Under the pieces are notes generated by a model that was given only the letters and a program-made list of their open reading frames with translations, was not told the origin of the DNA and did not search any database. A program made the translations under genes and the position numbers. This document shows, one piece after another, positions 1 through 8,604 of a DNA stretch of 32,141 nt (its first letter is position 1; every line of letters begins with the position of its first letter). The stretch is taken from positions 1 to 32,141 of the forward strand of contig JBEDNN010000045.1 in NCBI GenBank assembly GCA_041170585.1, in the 5' to 3' direction. The DNA comes from JBDLSY01 sp041170585. GTDB lineage: Bacteria > Pseudomonadota > Gammaproteobacteria > Burkholderiales > Burkholderiaceae_C.

Positions 1-129
1 GGCATTGCTACTTTAATATGGTTAAAGTATATATTTCTAAAATTTTCTTAGCAAAATAAAGCTTGCGTAAGATAAAAAACACAATAACTATTTTTAAGTA
101 GCAATAACATTTATTTGTTTATTTACTTA
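1..129. other. Left-edge AT-rich non-coding stretch
   Basis: I see no supportable gene here. One plus-strand frame is open from base 1 to a TAG at 49-51 and could be the tail of a gene outside the window, but 16 hydrophobic residues are too few to identify it. The stretch lies downstream of the minus-strand dehydrogenase gene, and no clear hairpin terminator is visible. Confidence 0.4.
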
Positions 130-906
130 TCACCACGAAATAGATTGATTATTCCAATCCCAAAAACTGCCTGTATCTTCTGCCGTTTTACTGGCAATAA
201 CAGTCAATAAACAGTTAGCCGAATAATCTGGTGTAAACAACTTTCCTTCAATAACACCGCTTTGAAACGGTTTACTAAGTGCTGAATCAACCGTTCCTGG
301 GTGTAATTGTAAGCAAATGGCTTGTGTATGTGTACGCTTGAGTTCAATAGCAACTGTTTTAAACAACTGATTTTGTGCCGCTTTAGCAGCACGATAACTA
401 TACCAACCACCCAATTGGTTATCACTAATACTAGCAACACGTGCCGATAAATTAGCAATCCACATAGAAGATTGTTTAGGCATACTGGGCAATACAGCCT
501 TTAATAATAAAATGGGTGCGAAAGCATTGACTGAAAAGCTAGTTTCTAGTGATTCAAGCGTTAATTGTGACAGTGCTTTTTCAGGTTTTAGTAAATAAGT
601 GGTGTCTGTAGCTGGTTGATGTAGTAATCCTACCGTGTTTAATAAAACATTGACACAAGCGGAATCGTCATTTAGCTGGGTACTTAAACGAATTAAGTCA
701 TCTTTTTTTGTAATATCGCAAACAATATGTGTGACCCGTTTATCAAAAAAATCATATTTTAAGGGTGTTTTGCTTAACGCATATACTTGAACAGTATTAG
801 GCATAAACAGTAATTGTTTGATAATTGCTTGACCAATAGCACCGTTTGCACCTGCTAAAACAACAGTTAGAGGTATTTGATAAAATGTTTGCGTGTGTGT
901 ATTCAT
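130..906 (-). CDS. Short-chain dehydrogenase/reductase (SDR), C-factor-like
   Basis: This is a 258-residue protein of classical SDR length, expected to be a cytosolic NAD(P)-dependent oxidoreductase. The N-terminal Rossmann strand carries the cofactor loop GANGAIG (about residues 19-25). The usual NNAG motif appears as NTVG near residue 91. A catalytic Ser lies in ANLSARV, and the YxxxK pair is in YSYRAAKAA, near residues 169-175. It is followed by the HPGTVDS segment typical of the PG motif. The overall pattern resembles the C-factor/CsgA-like SDR group, but the substrate cannot be read from sequence. It lies 36 bp downstream of mutS on the same strand and could be co-transcribed with it. 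The fold is certain; the physiological role is unknown. Confidence 0.85.
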   Translation of the reverse strand: MNTHTQTFYQIPLTVVLAGANGAIGQAIIKQLLFMPNTVQVYALSKTPLKYDFFDKRVTHIVCDITKKDDLIRLSTQLNDDSACVNVLLNTVGLLHQPATDTTYLLKPEKALSQLTLESLETSFSVNAFAPILLLKAVLPSMPKQSSMWIANLSARVASISDNQLGGWYSYRAAKAAQNQLFKTVAIELKRTHTQAICLQLHPGTVDSALSKPFQSGVIEGKLFTPDYSANCLLTVIASKTAEDTGSFWDWNNQSISW

Positions 907-942
907 AATTAATTAATTAAGTAGTTAATTTATTTTAATATT

Positions 943-3717
943 TTATAAACACAATGCTTTCAAAGTATACAACGCCTCTAAAGCTTGTTTGGGGCTTAGT
1001 GCATCAGGGTCTAGGGCAGCCAAGGCATCGTTGATAGCTGTATTTGTATTGCTTAATAATGCTACATTATTTAATATTGTATTATTAATTAAATTATTAC
1101 TTATTAAATCGTTATTAATTAAAGCATTATTAATTAAATTATTACTCATTAAATCGTTATTAACTAAAGTATTAATATTATCATTTTGGTTTAAAAACAA
1201 ATCTAATTGTTCTGCGCGATTTTTGTGTTGAGTTTCTAATTGTTGTAAGTGTATGCGTGCTTGGGCTAGTACACTGTGTGGTAAACCCGCTAATTTAGCA
1301 ACCGCTAAACCATAACTACGGCTAGCAGCACCTGCTTGTACCGTATGTAAAAAAGTAATACCACGCGGGTGTTCTAATGCACCAAAATGAATATTATCAA
1401 CGCCTGTAAGTGTATTTGCTTGCGCTGTTAATTCAAAATAATGTGTTGAAAACAAAGTTAAAGCCCGCGATTGAGTCGCCAAATGTTGAGCAATACTGGC
1501 AGCCAGTGCTACACCGTCAAAGGTACTCGTACCGCGTCCGACTTCGTCCATTAATACCAAAGTATTACCCGTTGCTTGATGCAAAATAGCAGCGGTTTCA
1601 GTCATTTCTACCATAAATGTAGACAAACCGCTGGCTAAATCATCGGCAGCCCCTATACGCGTCATAATACGGTCTAAAGTCCCAATACGTGCTACTTGAG
1701 CGGGTATATGAAAGCCACAACAGGCCAACAAAGCAATTAAAGCAACTTGACGCATATAAGTTGATTTTCCACCCATATTAGGGCCTGTAATCAGCAACAT
1801 GTGTGTTTGAGAATTGAGAACGCAATGGTTGGGCGTAAAACGTTCTAAACGTGCTTCAAGTACAGGGTGGCGTCCAGCAACAATATCAATATATGCACTA
1901 GAATCACTGCTTAATTCGGCAGCACACCAACGGTACAATGTACTGTGATGGGCAACCGCTGCCAATACATCAAGCCCTGCTAAAGTACTGGCTATGGTTT
2001 GAATATTGGCAACATAAGGGTGTAATGAATTTAATAAATGATCATACAGTTGTTTTTCTAATGCTAAAGCTCGGTCTTTAGCTGACAAGGCTTGGTCTTC
2101 AAATGCTTTTAATTCTGGGGTAATAAACCGCTCTGTATTTTTTAAAGTTTGCCTACGGCGATAGTGTTCAGGGACATGTTCGGCTTGTGCGCGACTGACT
2201 TCAATATAAAAACCTTGGACTTTATTGTATTCAACACGTAAGGTAGCAATGCCTGTACGCTGGCGTTCTGCGGTCTCCATTTGCAATAAAAAAGGAGCAA
2301 TATCCGCACCTAAACACCGTAATTGATCTAATTCGTCATTAAAGCCTGATGCAAATACGCCACCATCACGTACTAAAGTAGCAGGCTCATCAGCAATGCA
2401 ATTCAGTATATTGGCTAATTGTTGAATCGCTTCTAAATCGTAACCAACGCAGTTGATAAACCAAGGGGTATTTAAAGCATTTATATGCGTCTGTAACAGG
2501 GGTATTTGTATTAAACTTAAACGCAAAGCAGCTAATTCACGCGGCTTAACAACTTGTAAAGCTATACGGCTCGCAATTCTTTCTAAGTCAGGTAAACGAC
2601 GCAATTCATCGCGTAATGGGTCACGTTTAGAGTAATTGACTAAAGCAGTAATAGCCATACTGCGTTGATTAGCAATCGTGGTTAAGCGTGTCGGTGCAGT
2701 GAGCCAATCACGCAATAAGCGGCTACCCATTCGCGTTTGACAATGGTCTAATGTACTGGCTAAAGTCGGTGTGCTGTCGCCTTTTAATGTGCGTATTATT
2801 TCTAAATTGCGTAAAGTGACTTCATCGAGTTGTAATACGCTATCTATGGGTTCAATGGTTAAACCCCGTACAGGACAATGTTTGACTGCACTTTTTTGAG
2901 TCGCATACATATCTTGTGCGTACTGTAATGCCGCTGCTGCTGCTCCAATTGCAGCGGGCATATCACTTGCACCATACGGGTCTATACTGTGAATGTTTAA
3001 AGCATGTGATACTCTTGTCGGAGCTGTTTCAGGGTCAAAATGCCAGTCTGGACGGCGTTGTGCTTGTAATGCAGCCATATTGATAACAGTCAATAGATTA
3101 TTTATATCTAAACTATCGGCGTATAACCATTCAGCGACGCGACGACGGCTTATTAAGCTGGGCAGTTCTGATGAATTACACTCGGTGATAATCAGTGTAC
3201 CCGAAGCCCAACATAACCAAGCAACCCCTGTTTTTCCACGGTAAATATGTAGGGCAGCTAACCAAATATGCTCATCTTCGGGCATTAGTTCAGTTTCAAT
3301 AATGGTTGCTGGTGTAATAATTCGTACTACCCCTCGCTCTACAGGGCCTTTAGCCAAAGCGGGGTCAGACAACTGTTCACAAATAGCGACGCTTAAGCCT
3401 AACTTAACTAATTTTGCTAAATATTGCTCTATTGAATTAACAGGAACACCTGCCATAGGAATCGGCTGGCCCGCACTAGCGCCTCTAGCTGTCAAGGTAA
3501 TTCCTAATAAACGGGCAGCTTCTTTGGCATCATCAAAAAAAAGTTCATAAAAATCACCCATACGGTACAACAGTAAGTGTTGTGGGTGATTCACTTTGAT
3601 GCGCAAATACTGCTGCATCATCGGTGTTTGCGTGTTTATTCGTGCTAAATTATCTTGCAACCATTGAGGGGCTAAGTTCAGTGCATTTAATGCATTGGTA
3701 TCAGATTGCTTGCGCAT
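943..3717 (-). CDS. mutS: DNA mismatch repair protein MutS
   Basis: MutS recognises mismatches and small loops and, as an ATPase, recruits MutL to start strand-specific repair. The mismatch-reading Phe-x-Glu is in GDFYELF (F56, E58), preceded by the TPMMQQYLRIK segment typical of gammaproteobacterial MutS. The ATPase has Walker A GPNMGGKST near residue 647 and Walker B LVLMDEVGRGTSTFDG. At 924 residues it is about 70 longer than E. coli MutS. About 26 extra residues are N-terminal, and the rest is an Asn/Leu/Ile-rich linker near the C-terminus. That linker separates a clamp-binding-like motif (QLDLF) from the last segment, DPDALSPKQALEALYTLKAL, which matches the tetramerisation tail of E. coli MutS. 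The start overlaps the plsX stop by one base (TAATG), suggesting translational coupling. Confidence 0.97.
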   Translation of the reverse strand: MRKQSDTNALNALNLAPQWLQDNLARINTQTPMMQQYLRIKVNHPQHLLLYRMGDFYELFFDDAKEAARLLGITLTARGASAGQPIPMAGVPVNSIEQYLAKLVKLGLSVAICEQLSDPALAKGPVERGVVRIITPATIIETELMPEDEHIWLAALHIYRGKTGVAWLCWASGTLIITECNSSELPSLISRRRVAEWLYADSLDINNLLTVINMAALQAQRRPDWHFDPETAPTRVSHALNIHSIDPYGASDMPAAIGAAAAALQYAQDMYATQKSAVKHCPVRGLTIEPIDSVLQLDEVTLRNLEIIRTLKGDSTPTLASTLDHCQTRMGSRLLRDWLTAPTRLTTIANQRSMAITALVNYSKRDPLRDELRRLPDLERIASRIALQVVKPRELAALRLSLIQIPLLQTHINALNTPWFINCVGYDLEAIQQLANILNCIADEPATLVRDGGVFASGFNDELDQLRCLGADIAPFLLQMETAERQRTGIATLRVEYNKVQGFYIEVSRAQAEHVPEHYRRRQTLKNTERFITPELKAFEDQALSAKDRALALEKQLYDHLLNSLHPYVANIQTIASTLAGLDVLAAVAHHSTLYRWCAAELSSDSSAYIDIVAGRHPVLEARLERFTPNHCVLNSQTHMLLITGPNMGGKSTYMRQVALIALLACCGFHIPAQVARIGTLDRIMTRIGAADDLASGLSTFMVEMTETAAILHQATGNTLVLMDEVGRGTSTFDGVALAASIAQHLATQSRALTLFSTHYFELTAQANTLTGVDNIHFGALEHPRGITFLHTVQAGAASRSYGLAVAKLAGLPHSVLAQARIHLQQLETQHKNRAEQLDLFLNQNDNINTLVNNDLMSNNLINNALINNDLISNNLINNTILNNVALLSNTNTAINDALAALDPDALSPKQALEALYTLKALCL
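1081..1170 (-). repeat. Two 45-bp tandem repeats inside mutS (Asn-rich linker)
   Basis: Units 1081-1125 and 1126-1170 are identical at 42 of 45 positions. In the mutS frame each encodes a 15-residue unit of the type NNDLxSNNLINNxxL, in the linker between the clamp-binding-like motif and the C-terminal tail. Because 45 is divisible by three, gain or loss of a unit would keep the frame. Flanking sequence on both sides is similar but degenerate, which suggests older expansions. Confidence 0.9.
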
Positions 3718-4778
3718 TAAGCTGCTAAAATAGTCGTGTTTACTACCGATACGGTCGGTTCAACAGTAAATGGTGAAGTCATTGCGGCAAGGCTATGATG
3801 CAAACGTTCAATTAAACGGCTATCAGCAGCTTCATAAGCGCGGTTAATAGCAAAAGAAAATGAGCGTGCATCAGCAGATCCGTGGCTTTTAACTACAACA
3901 CCTTTCAAGCCTAGTAGCAATGCACCATTAAATCGGCGGTGGTCAATTCGTTTTTTAAACGCATGTAATACAGGATAGGCTAAGGTAGCCAATACTTTAG
4001 TCCACCAAGATCTTTTAAATTCCTCACTAATCATCATTTTAATCATACTGGCTAGTCCTTCCGATGTTTTTAAGGCGATATTACCTACAAAACCATCACA
4101 GACAACCACATCAACGGTACGTTTATAAATATCAGTACCCTCAACGTTACCGTAAAAATGCAGCGTTGGTGTATTAGAAATTAAATCGTAAGCGTTTTTA
4201 TATGCACTATTACCTTTTCCTAGTTCTTCACCAATATTTAACAACCCAATACGCGGTTTATTAATACCATTGGCTTGTGCTAAAGCACTGCCCATAATGG
4301 CAAATTGTTGTAAATGATAGGCACTGCATTCAGAATTAGCACCTAAATCCAGCATTAACACAGGTTCAGACTGATTAGTAGGTAAATAAGCAGCAATAGC
4401 TGGACGTTCCAAACCTTCAATAGGCCGTAGAACTAAAGTAGCAGTTAAGACTAAAGCACCTGTATTACCACTGCTAACAGTGGCATCGGCATCAAGTAGC
4501 TTAACAGCATCAATGGCTTTACGCATAGAAGAGTTGCGTTTTTTACGGTATGCCAAGGCAGCGGGTTCACCCATAGCAACGACATCATCAGTATGAACAA
4601 CAATGTAACGGGGTGTTAGTTCAGCAGGCCACTGCTGGGTTAGCTCGGTGATTTGTTTGATATTTCCAAACAATAGTAAATATAAGTTTGGATTTCGTTC
4701 CAAACTTAGTTGAGCTGCTGGGATTGTAGTTTTAAGACCATGATCTCCACCCATGCAGTCTACAGCGACTTTAATCAT
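3717..4778 (-). CDS. plsX: Phosphate acyltransferase PlsX
   Basis: PlsX converts acyl-ACP plus phosphate to acyl-phosphate, the acyl donor for PlsY in the first step of phospholipid synthesis; it is a peripheral membrane enzyme. The 353-residue protein begins with the family signature VAVDCMGGDHG. It also contains SSGNTGAL near residue 93, LDLGANSECS near 145 and CDGFVGNIALKTSEG near 227, all typical of PlsX. It follows rpmF by 49 bp, the usual rpmF-plsX order. Unusually, mutS follows directly with a one-base overlap; in many gammaproteobacteria fabH/fabD/acpP come next. No strong Shine-Dalgarno sequence precedes the ATG. Confidence 0.96.
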   Translation of the reverse strand: MIKVAVDCMGGDHGLKTTIPAAQLSLERNPNLYLLLFGNIKQITELTQQWPAELTPRYIVVHTDDVVAMGEPAALAYRKKRNSSMRKAIDAVKLLDADATVSSGNTGALVLTATLVLRPIEGLERPAIAAYLPTNQSEPVLMLDLGANSECSAYHLQQFAIMGSALAQANGINKPRIGLLNIGEELGKGNSAYKNAYDLISNTPTLHFYGNVEGTDIYKRTVDVVVCDGFVGNIALKTSEGLASMIKMMISEEFKRSWWTKVLATLAYPVLHAFKKRIDHRRFNGALLLGLKGVVVKSHGSADARSFSFAINRAYEAADSRLIERLHHSLAAMTSPFTVEPTVSVVNTTILAA

Positions 4779-4827
4779 ATTAAAAAAATATTAATCGGTA
4801 ATATTATTTACTGTCTACGATTAATAT

Positions 4828-5019
4828 TTATTCAGTGGTGGCAGCAGTTTTTTGCTTAATAATTTGTTTGCCACGGTACATACCATTTGGACTAATATGG
4901 TGATATAAATGTACTTCACCAGTTGCTTTTTCTACAGATAAAGCAGGTGCGACTAAAAAGTCATGTGAACGGTGCATACCACGTTTAGAGGGGGTTTTTT
5001 TGTTTTGTTGAACAGCCAT
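4828..5019 (-). CDS. rpmF: 50S ribosomal protein L32
   Basis: This 63-residue basic protein begins MAVQQNKKTPSKRGMHRSHD, the conserved L32 N-terminus, and has the family's GEVHLYHHISPNGMYRGKQII segment near its C-terminus. It has no Cys zinc pairs, so it is the zinc-independent form. A good ribosome binding site (AAGGA) lies just upstream of the ATG on the minus strand. It is the first gene of the rpmF-plsX-mutS run. The yceD-like gene often found upstream is absent; the next gene upstream, ruvA, points away. Confidence 0.96.
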   Translation of the reverse strand: MAVQQNKKTPSKRGMHRSHDFLVAPALSVEKATGEVHLYHHISPNGMYRGKQIIKQKTAATTE

Positions 5020-5062
5020 GGTAGTTCCTTAATATAATAGTGTATAAAAATAATATAGAGAC

Positions 5063-5095
5063 AATGTAGAAATAATGTAGAAATAATGTAAAAAT
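5063..5095. repeat. 11-bp tandem repeat, 3 units, upstream of rpmF
   Basis: Three consecutive units at 5063-5073, 5074-5084 and 5085-5095 read aatgtagaaat; the third has a single G-to-A change. It is one of several short arrays with different units in the intergenic gaps of this window. Confidence 0.8.
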
Positions 5096-5233
5096 AATAT
5101 AACAATAAACAAAATAAGCTAAACGAGTAAGGGTAAGTTAAATAAATAGCTTTTGTTTGAATAGCCTATTATTTTACTTTAAATTTTTTAAATATGCACA
5201 AACTTACTTAAACAGTGTAAATGTACCTAAAAA

Positions 5234-5269
5234 TAAAATAAAAAATAAAATAAAAAATAAAATAAAAAA
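5234..5269. repeat. 12-bp A/T tandem repeat, 3 perfect units, upstream of ruvA
   Basis: Units at 5234-5245, 5246-5257 and 5258-5269 are identical (taaaataaaaaa). The array ends 43 bp before the ruvA ATG, where copy-number change could alter promoter or leader spacing. Confidence 0.85.
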
Positions 5270-5312
5270 TAAATATAAAAATAAATATCAATATTAAAAA
5301 TGGAATATTAAA

Positions 5313-5891
5313 ATGATTGCACAAATTCGTGGCACGTTAATTGATAAAACACCTCCACATATTGTTATAGATTGCGTGGGCGTAGGCTACGGCATCAGCG
5401 TACCTATGAGTACTTTTTATCAGTTGCCTAATGTAGGCGATGTTGTCGTTTTACTAACAGTACATGTTGTGCGTGAAGATGCACAACTGCTATACGGATT
5501 TGCTACGGCTATTGAACGTGAAGCGTTTAAGGCAGTTACCAAAGTAACAGGTATAGGTCCACGTATCGGATTGGCTGTTTTGTCGGGAATGAGTGTTGCT
5601 GAACTGGCAGAAGTTGTGGTAGCCCAAGACAGTACAAAGCTGGCAACTATTCCCGGTATTGGTAAAAAAACCGCTGAACGTTTACTATTAGAGCTTAAAG
5701 GCAAGTTAGGTAGCGATATAGAGAGTCATATAACCGTAAACAACGTTGTTAATGGAAAGTCTGATATGCTAGGGGCGTTATCCGCTTTGGGGTACAACGA
5801 CAAAGAAGCCTTATTAGCTTTGAAAAATATACCTACTGGCACTAGTGTAAGTGATGGAATTCGTTTGGCACTTAAAACACTGTCTCGGTAA
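5313..5891 (+). CDS. ruvA: Holliday junction DNA helicase subunit RuvA
   Basis: RuvA binds four-way DNA junctions and loads the RuvB motor for branch migration. The 192-residue length is typical. The N-terminal OB-fold starts MIAQIRGTLIDK. Two helix-hairpin-helix motifs follow, VTGIGPRIGLAVL (about 78-90) and IPGIGKKTAERLL (about 113-125). A C-terminal RuvB-binding domain ends in ALKTLSR. All seven Arg codons are CGN, the host pattern. Neither ruvB nor ruvC is adjacent, and the next genes are yajC-secDF. The ATG is preceded by a weak GGA. Confidence 0.96.
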   Translation: MIAQIRGTLIDKTPPHIVIDCVGVGYGISVPMSTFYQLPNVGDVVVLLTVHVVREDAQLLYGFATAIEREAFKAVTKVTGIGPRIGLAVLSGMSVAELAEVVVAQDSTKLATIPGIGKKTAERLLLELKGKLGSDIESHITVNNVVNGKSDMLGALSALGYNDKEALLALKNIPTGTSVSDGIRLALKTLSR

Positions 5892-6206
5892 AATAAAAGT
5901 GTAGACTGACTGTCTAAAAAACACATAAAAAAATATAAAAAATATATAAAAAATTAATTTAATTCATTTAAGCTAAAAATAGACCGCTACAATCATACTT
6001 TTATAGTGTATGTCTAATGTAGTGTATATCTAATCTAATAATTGATACGTTTAACATAAACTTGGTGCTTTTTATTTATGCCCTGTTTATATTGAGTATT
6101 TAAATATTACTTATTATTTTATTATTTAGCGTTGATGGGTGTTTTAGATATATTTTAGATATTTTAGTTAGTTATTTATTCATTTAATTAAAAACAAGGT
6201 AAAAAT
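5892..6206. other. ruvA-yajC intergenic region, 315 bp
   Basis: I see no ORF, RNA gene or strong terminator. A small inverted repeat TAGAC/GTCTA (5902-5916, 5-nt loop) follows the ruvA stop, but its stem is too short and A/T-rich for a confident terminator. The gap presumably holds the yajC-secDF promoter, which I could not place. Confidence 0.5.
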
Positions 6207-6539
6207 ATGACATCTGTTGCAAATGCACAATCGGCTGCTCCAGCAAGTATGAGTTTATTTGGTGGTGGTTTAAGCGGTTTAATATTACCCGTCGCTTTAT
6301 TTGGTATATTTTATTTTTTAGTGATTCGTCCACAAAATAAACGTCAAAAAGAGCATCAAACCTTGGTTGATTCCATTAAAATCGGTGATGAAGTGATGAC
6401 CAGTGGTGGTATTTTAGGCAAAGTAAATCGAATTACTGAACAGTATATTGCTTTAGAAATAAACAATAATGCCGAGATACTATTGCAGCGTACATCAATT
6501 TCAAAAGTACTCCCAAAAGGTACACTTAAATTAATTTAG
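6207..6539 (+). CDS. yajC: Preprotein translocase accessory subunit YajC
   Basis: YajC is a small inner-membrane protein associated with SecDF and the SecYEG translocon. The 110-residue protein has one hydrophobic segment at about residues 22-40, followed directly by the family hallmark RPQNKRQKEHQ. The conserved cytosolic domain has IKIGDEVMTSGGILGKV. An AAGG sequence sits upstream of the ATG. Together with secD and secF it forms the usual yajC-secD-secF cluster. Confidence 0.96.
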   Translation: MTSVANAQSAAPASMSLFGGGLSGLILPVALFGIFYFLVIRPQNKRQKEHQTLVDSIKIGDEVMTSGGILGKVNRITEQYIALEINNNAEILLQRTSISKVLPKGTLKLI

Positions 6540-6622
6540 TTGCTTTTGTAATTTTATAGTTTTATTATTTTACTAATTTTTTAATTTTTTAATTTTTAGC
6601 TTTTATTTTTTTTAGGCTGTTT

Positions 6623-8518
6623 ATGAATCGTTATCCTCTGTGGAAATACCTTATCATTTTGATAGTGGTGATAGTTGCTGTGTTGTACAGTATACCTAAT
6701 TTGTTTGGTGAGCAGCCCGCTGTACAGATATCCAGTGCCAAAGCCACGCTAAAAGTAGAACCAAATTTACTGGCTAAAGTCAATGAATTGATTTTAGCAA
6801 CCAAGGTAATAAATACCACTACCGAATACCAAGCCACTGCACAAGGCGGCACTATTAAAGTCCGTGTTAAAACCGAAGCCGATCAAAAAATAATTAAAGC
6901 CGCATTAGAAGCGGGTTTAAATCCAGATAAAGAAGATGAAAGTTATATGGTTGCTTTAAATTTGCTACCAGCGACGCCCAAATTTTTACAAGCCATTGGT
7001 GCAAAACCGATGTATTTAGGTTTAGATTTACGTGGGGGGGTGCATTTTTTAATGCAAGTAGATATGAATGGTGCTGTTGATAAACGCATCAAAGGCTTGG
7101 CCAGTGACATTAGAACTTTTTTAGCCAGAGAAAAGCTACGCCATGGTAGTCTGATTCTATCAGGCAACCGACTAGAATTTCTTGCTCGTGTTGAGTTTAA
7201 AGATAAAATCGCTGCTGCTTTGAAAGACAATGTTAGACAAATTGTCTTTATTGAGCAGCCTGATACCAACGGAAATGTACGGTTTGTAGGACAATTAACC
7301 AAACAAGCCATTCAAGATATCAAATCAAATGCTTTAAAGAAAAATATAGAAACACTAAATAAACGCGTCAATGAATTGGGCGTTGCTGAACCCGTGATTC
7401 AACAACAAGGCGATGACCGTATCGTGGTTCAATTGCCGGGTGTACAAGATGTCGCTAAGGCGAAAGATATTATTGGGCGAACCGCTACTTTAGAGGTGCG
7501 TATGGTAGATGAGTCTATTACACGTGGGACAGAGTTATTTACACCGACATCGTTTGAAAGTGAGTTATTTACCAGTGGTAATTCAGTGCCTGTAGTACTA
7601 TATAAAGATGTAGTATTGACTGGTGATTCTATTATTGATGCGACTGCTAGTTTTGACCAAAATCAACAGCCAGCAGTGAGTTTAGATTTAACCACTGAAG
7701 GCGGTAAAACGATGAGTCAAACAACCAGCGACAAAATTGGTAAAGCAATGGCAGTGGTGTTATTTGAGAAAAATAAAGGCGAAGTACTAACCGTTGCAAC
7801 CATTCAAAGTGAACTGTCATCAAAATTCCAAATTACAGGCATGGGTTCAGCACAGGCTTCAGCTGATTTAGCATTGTTAATGCGTGCAGGATCTTTGGCT
7901 GCTCCTATGGAAATTATTGAAGAGCGAACAATTGGCCCTTCTTTAGGAGCAGATAATATTCAAAAAGGCTATAACTCTATGATTTATGGTTTTACCGCGA
8001 TTGCTGTATTTATGATTGCATATTATTTATTATTTGGTGTATTTAGCGTGATTGCATTGGGTATTAATATGGCTTTATTGTTTGCTATATTGTCTATTTT
8101 GCAGGCGACCTTAACTTTACCAGGTATGGCGGCTATTGCACTGGCTTTAGGTATGGCTATTGATGCCAATGTGTTGATTAATGAACGAATTAGAGAAGAG
8201 TTACGGGCAGGTGCCAAGCCGCAAGATGCCATTCACATAGGCTTTGAGCGTGCTTTTGCAACCATTTTAGACAGTAATATTACTACTTTAATTGCGGGTA
8301 TTGCCTTGTTAGCCTTTGGTTCTGGGCCTATACGCGGCTTTGCTGTGGTGCATTGCTTGGGTATTTTAACCAGTATGTTTTCTGCGGTGATGGTAGCACG
8401 TGGTTTAGTAAACTGGTGGTATGGCCGTCAGAAAAAATTAACGCATATCTCAATTGGTCAAATTTGGCGAGCAGATACTGTCGTGTTGCCTGAAACAGCA
8501 GGGACGGGTACTTCGTAA
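6623..8518 (+). CDS. secD: Protein translocase subunit SecD
   Basis: With SecF, SecD uses the proton gradient to pull secreted proteins across the inner membrane. The 631-residue protein has an N-terminal membrane helix (LIILIVVIVAVLYSIPNLF) and the conserved P1-domain entry YLGLDLRGGVHFLMQVD near residue 130. After the large periplasmic domain come five more membrane segments from about residue 450. TM4 carries the RND-type motif ALGMAIDANVLINERIREEL, whose Asp is implicated in proton movement. The end is C-terminally polar. An AGG lies 7 nt before the ATG. Confidence 0.97.
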   Translation: MNRYPLWKYLIILIVVIVAVLYSIPNLFGEQPAVQISSAKATLKVEPNLLAKVNELILATKVINTTTEYQATAQGGTIKVRVKTEADQKIIKAALEAGLNPDKEDESYMVALNLLPATPKFLQAIGAKPMYLGLDLRGGVHFLMQVDMNGAVDKRIKGLASDIRTFLAREKLRHGSLILSGNRLEFLARVEFKDKIAAALKDNVRQIVFIEQPDTNGNVRFVGQLTKQAIQDIKSNALKKNIETLNKRVNELGVAEPVIQQQGDDRIVVQLPGVQDVAKAKDIIGRTATLEVRMVDESITRGTELFTPTSFESELFTSGNSVPVVLYKDVVLTGDSIIDATASFDQNQQPAVSLDLTTEGGKTMSQTTSDKIGKAMAVVLFEKNKGEVLTVATIQSELSSKFQITGMGSAQASADLALLMRAGSLAAPMEIIEERTIGPSLGADNIQKGYNSMIYGFTAIAVFMIAYYLLFGVFSVIALGINMALLFAILSILQATLTLPGMAAIALALGMAIDANVLINERIREELRAGAKPQDAIHIGFERAFATILDSNITTLIAGIALLAFGSGPIRGFAVVHCLGILTSMFSAVMVARGLVNWWYGRQKKLTHISIGQIWRADTVVLPETAGTGTS

Positions 8519-8604
8519 CGACTCACCCATCTTAATACTACAGATAAGTACAAGTCATAATATATAAATATAAATATAAATAAAAAATAAGGTTTAGGTC
8601 TATT

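Larger units (their letters stand above)
5020..5312. other. Divergent rpmF/ruvA intergenic region with two tandem arrays
   Basis: This 293-bp gap must hold the promoters of both rpmF and ruvA. It contains three 11-bp units of aatgtagaaat type at 5063-5095 and three perfect 12-bp units of taaaataaaaaa at 5234-5269, followed by similar degenerate sequence. I could not single out convincing -35/-10 boxes because the composition is almost entirely A/T. Confidence 0.6.

Noticed and set aside
989..1231. Plus-strand frame with repeated LLIK units opposite mutS
   Set aside because: It is the mirror of the 45-bp repeats coding the MutS linker; mutS motifs make the minus strand the real frame.
5902..5916. 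TAGAC/GTCTA hairpin after ruvA as terminator
   Set aside because: The stem is only five pairs and lacks a T-run on the plus strand.
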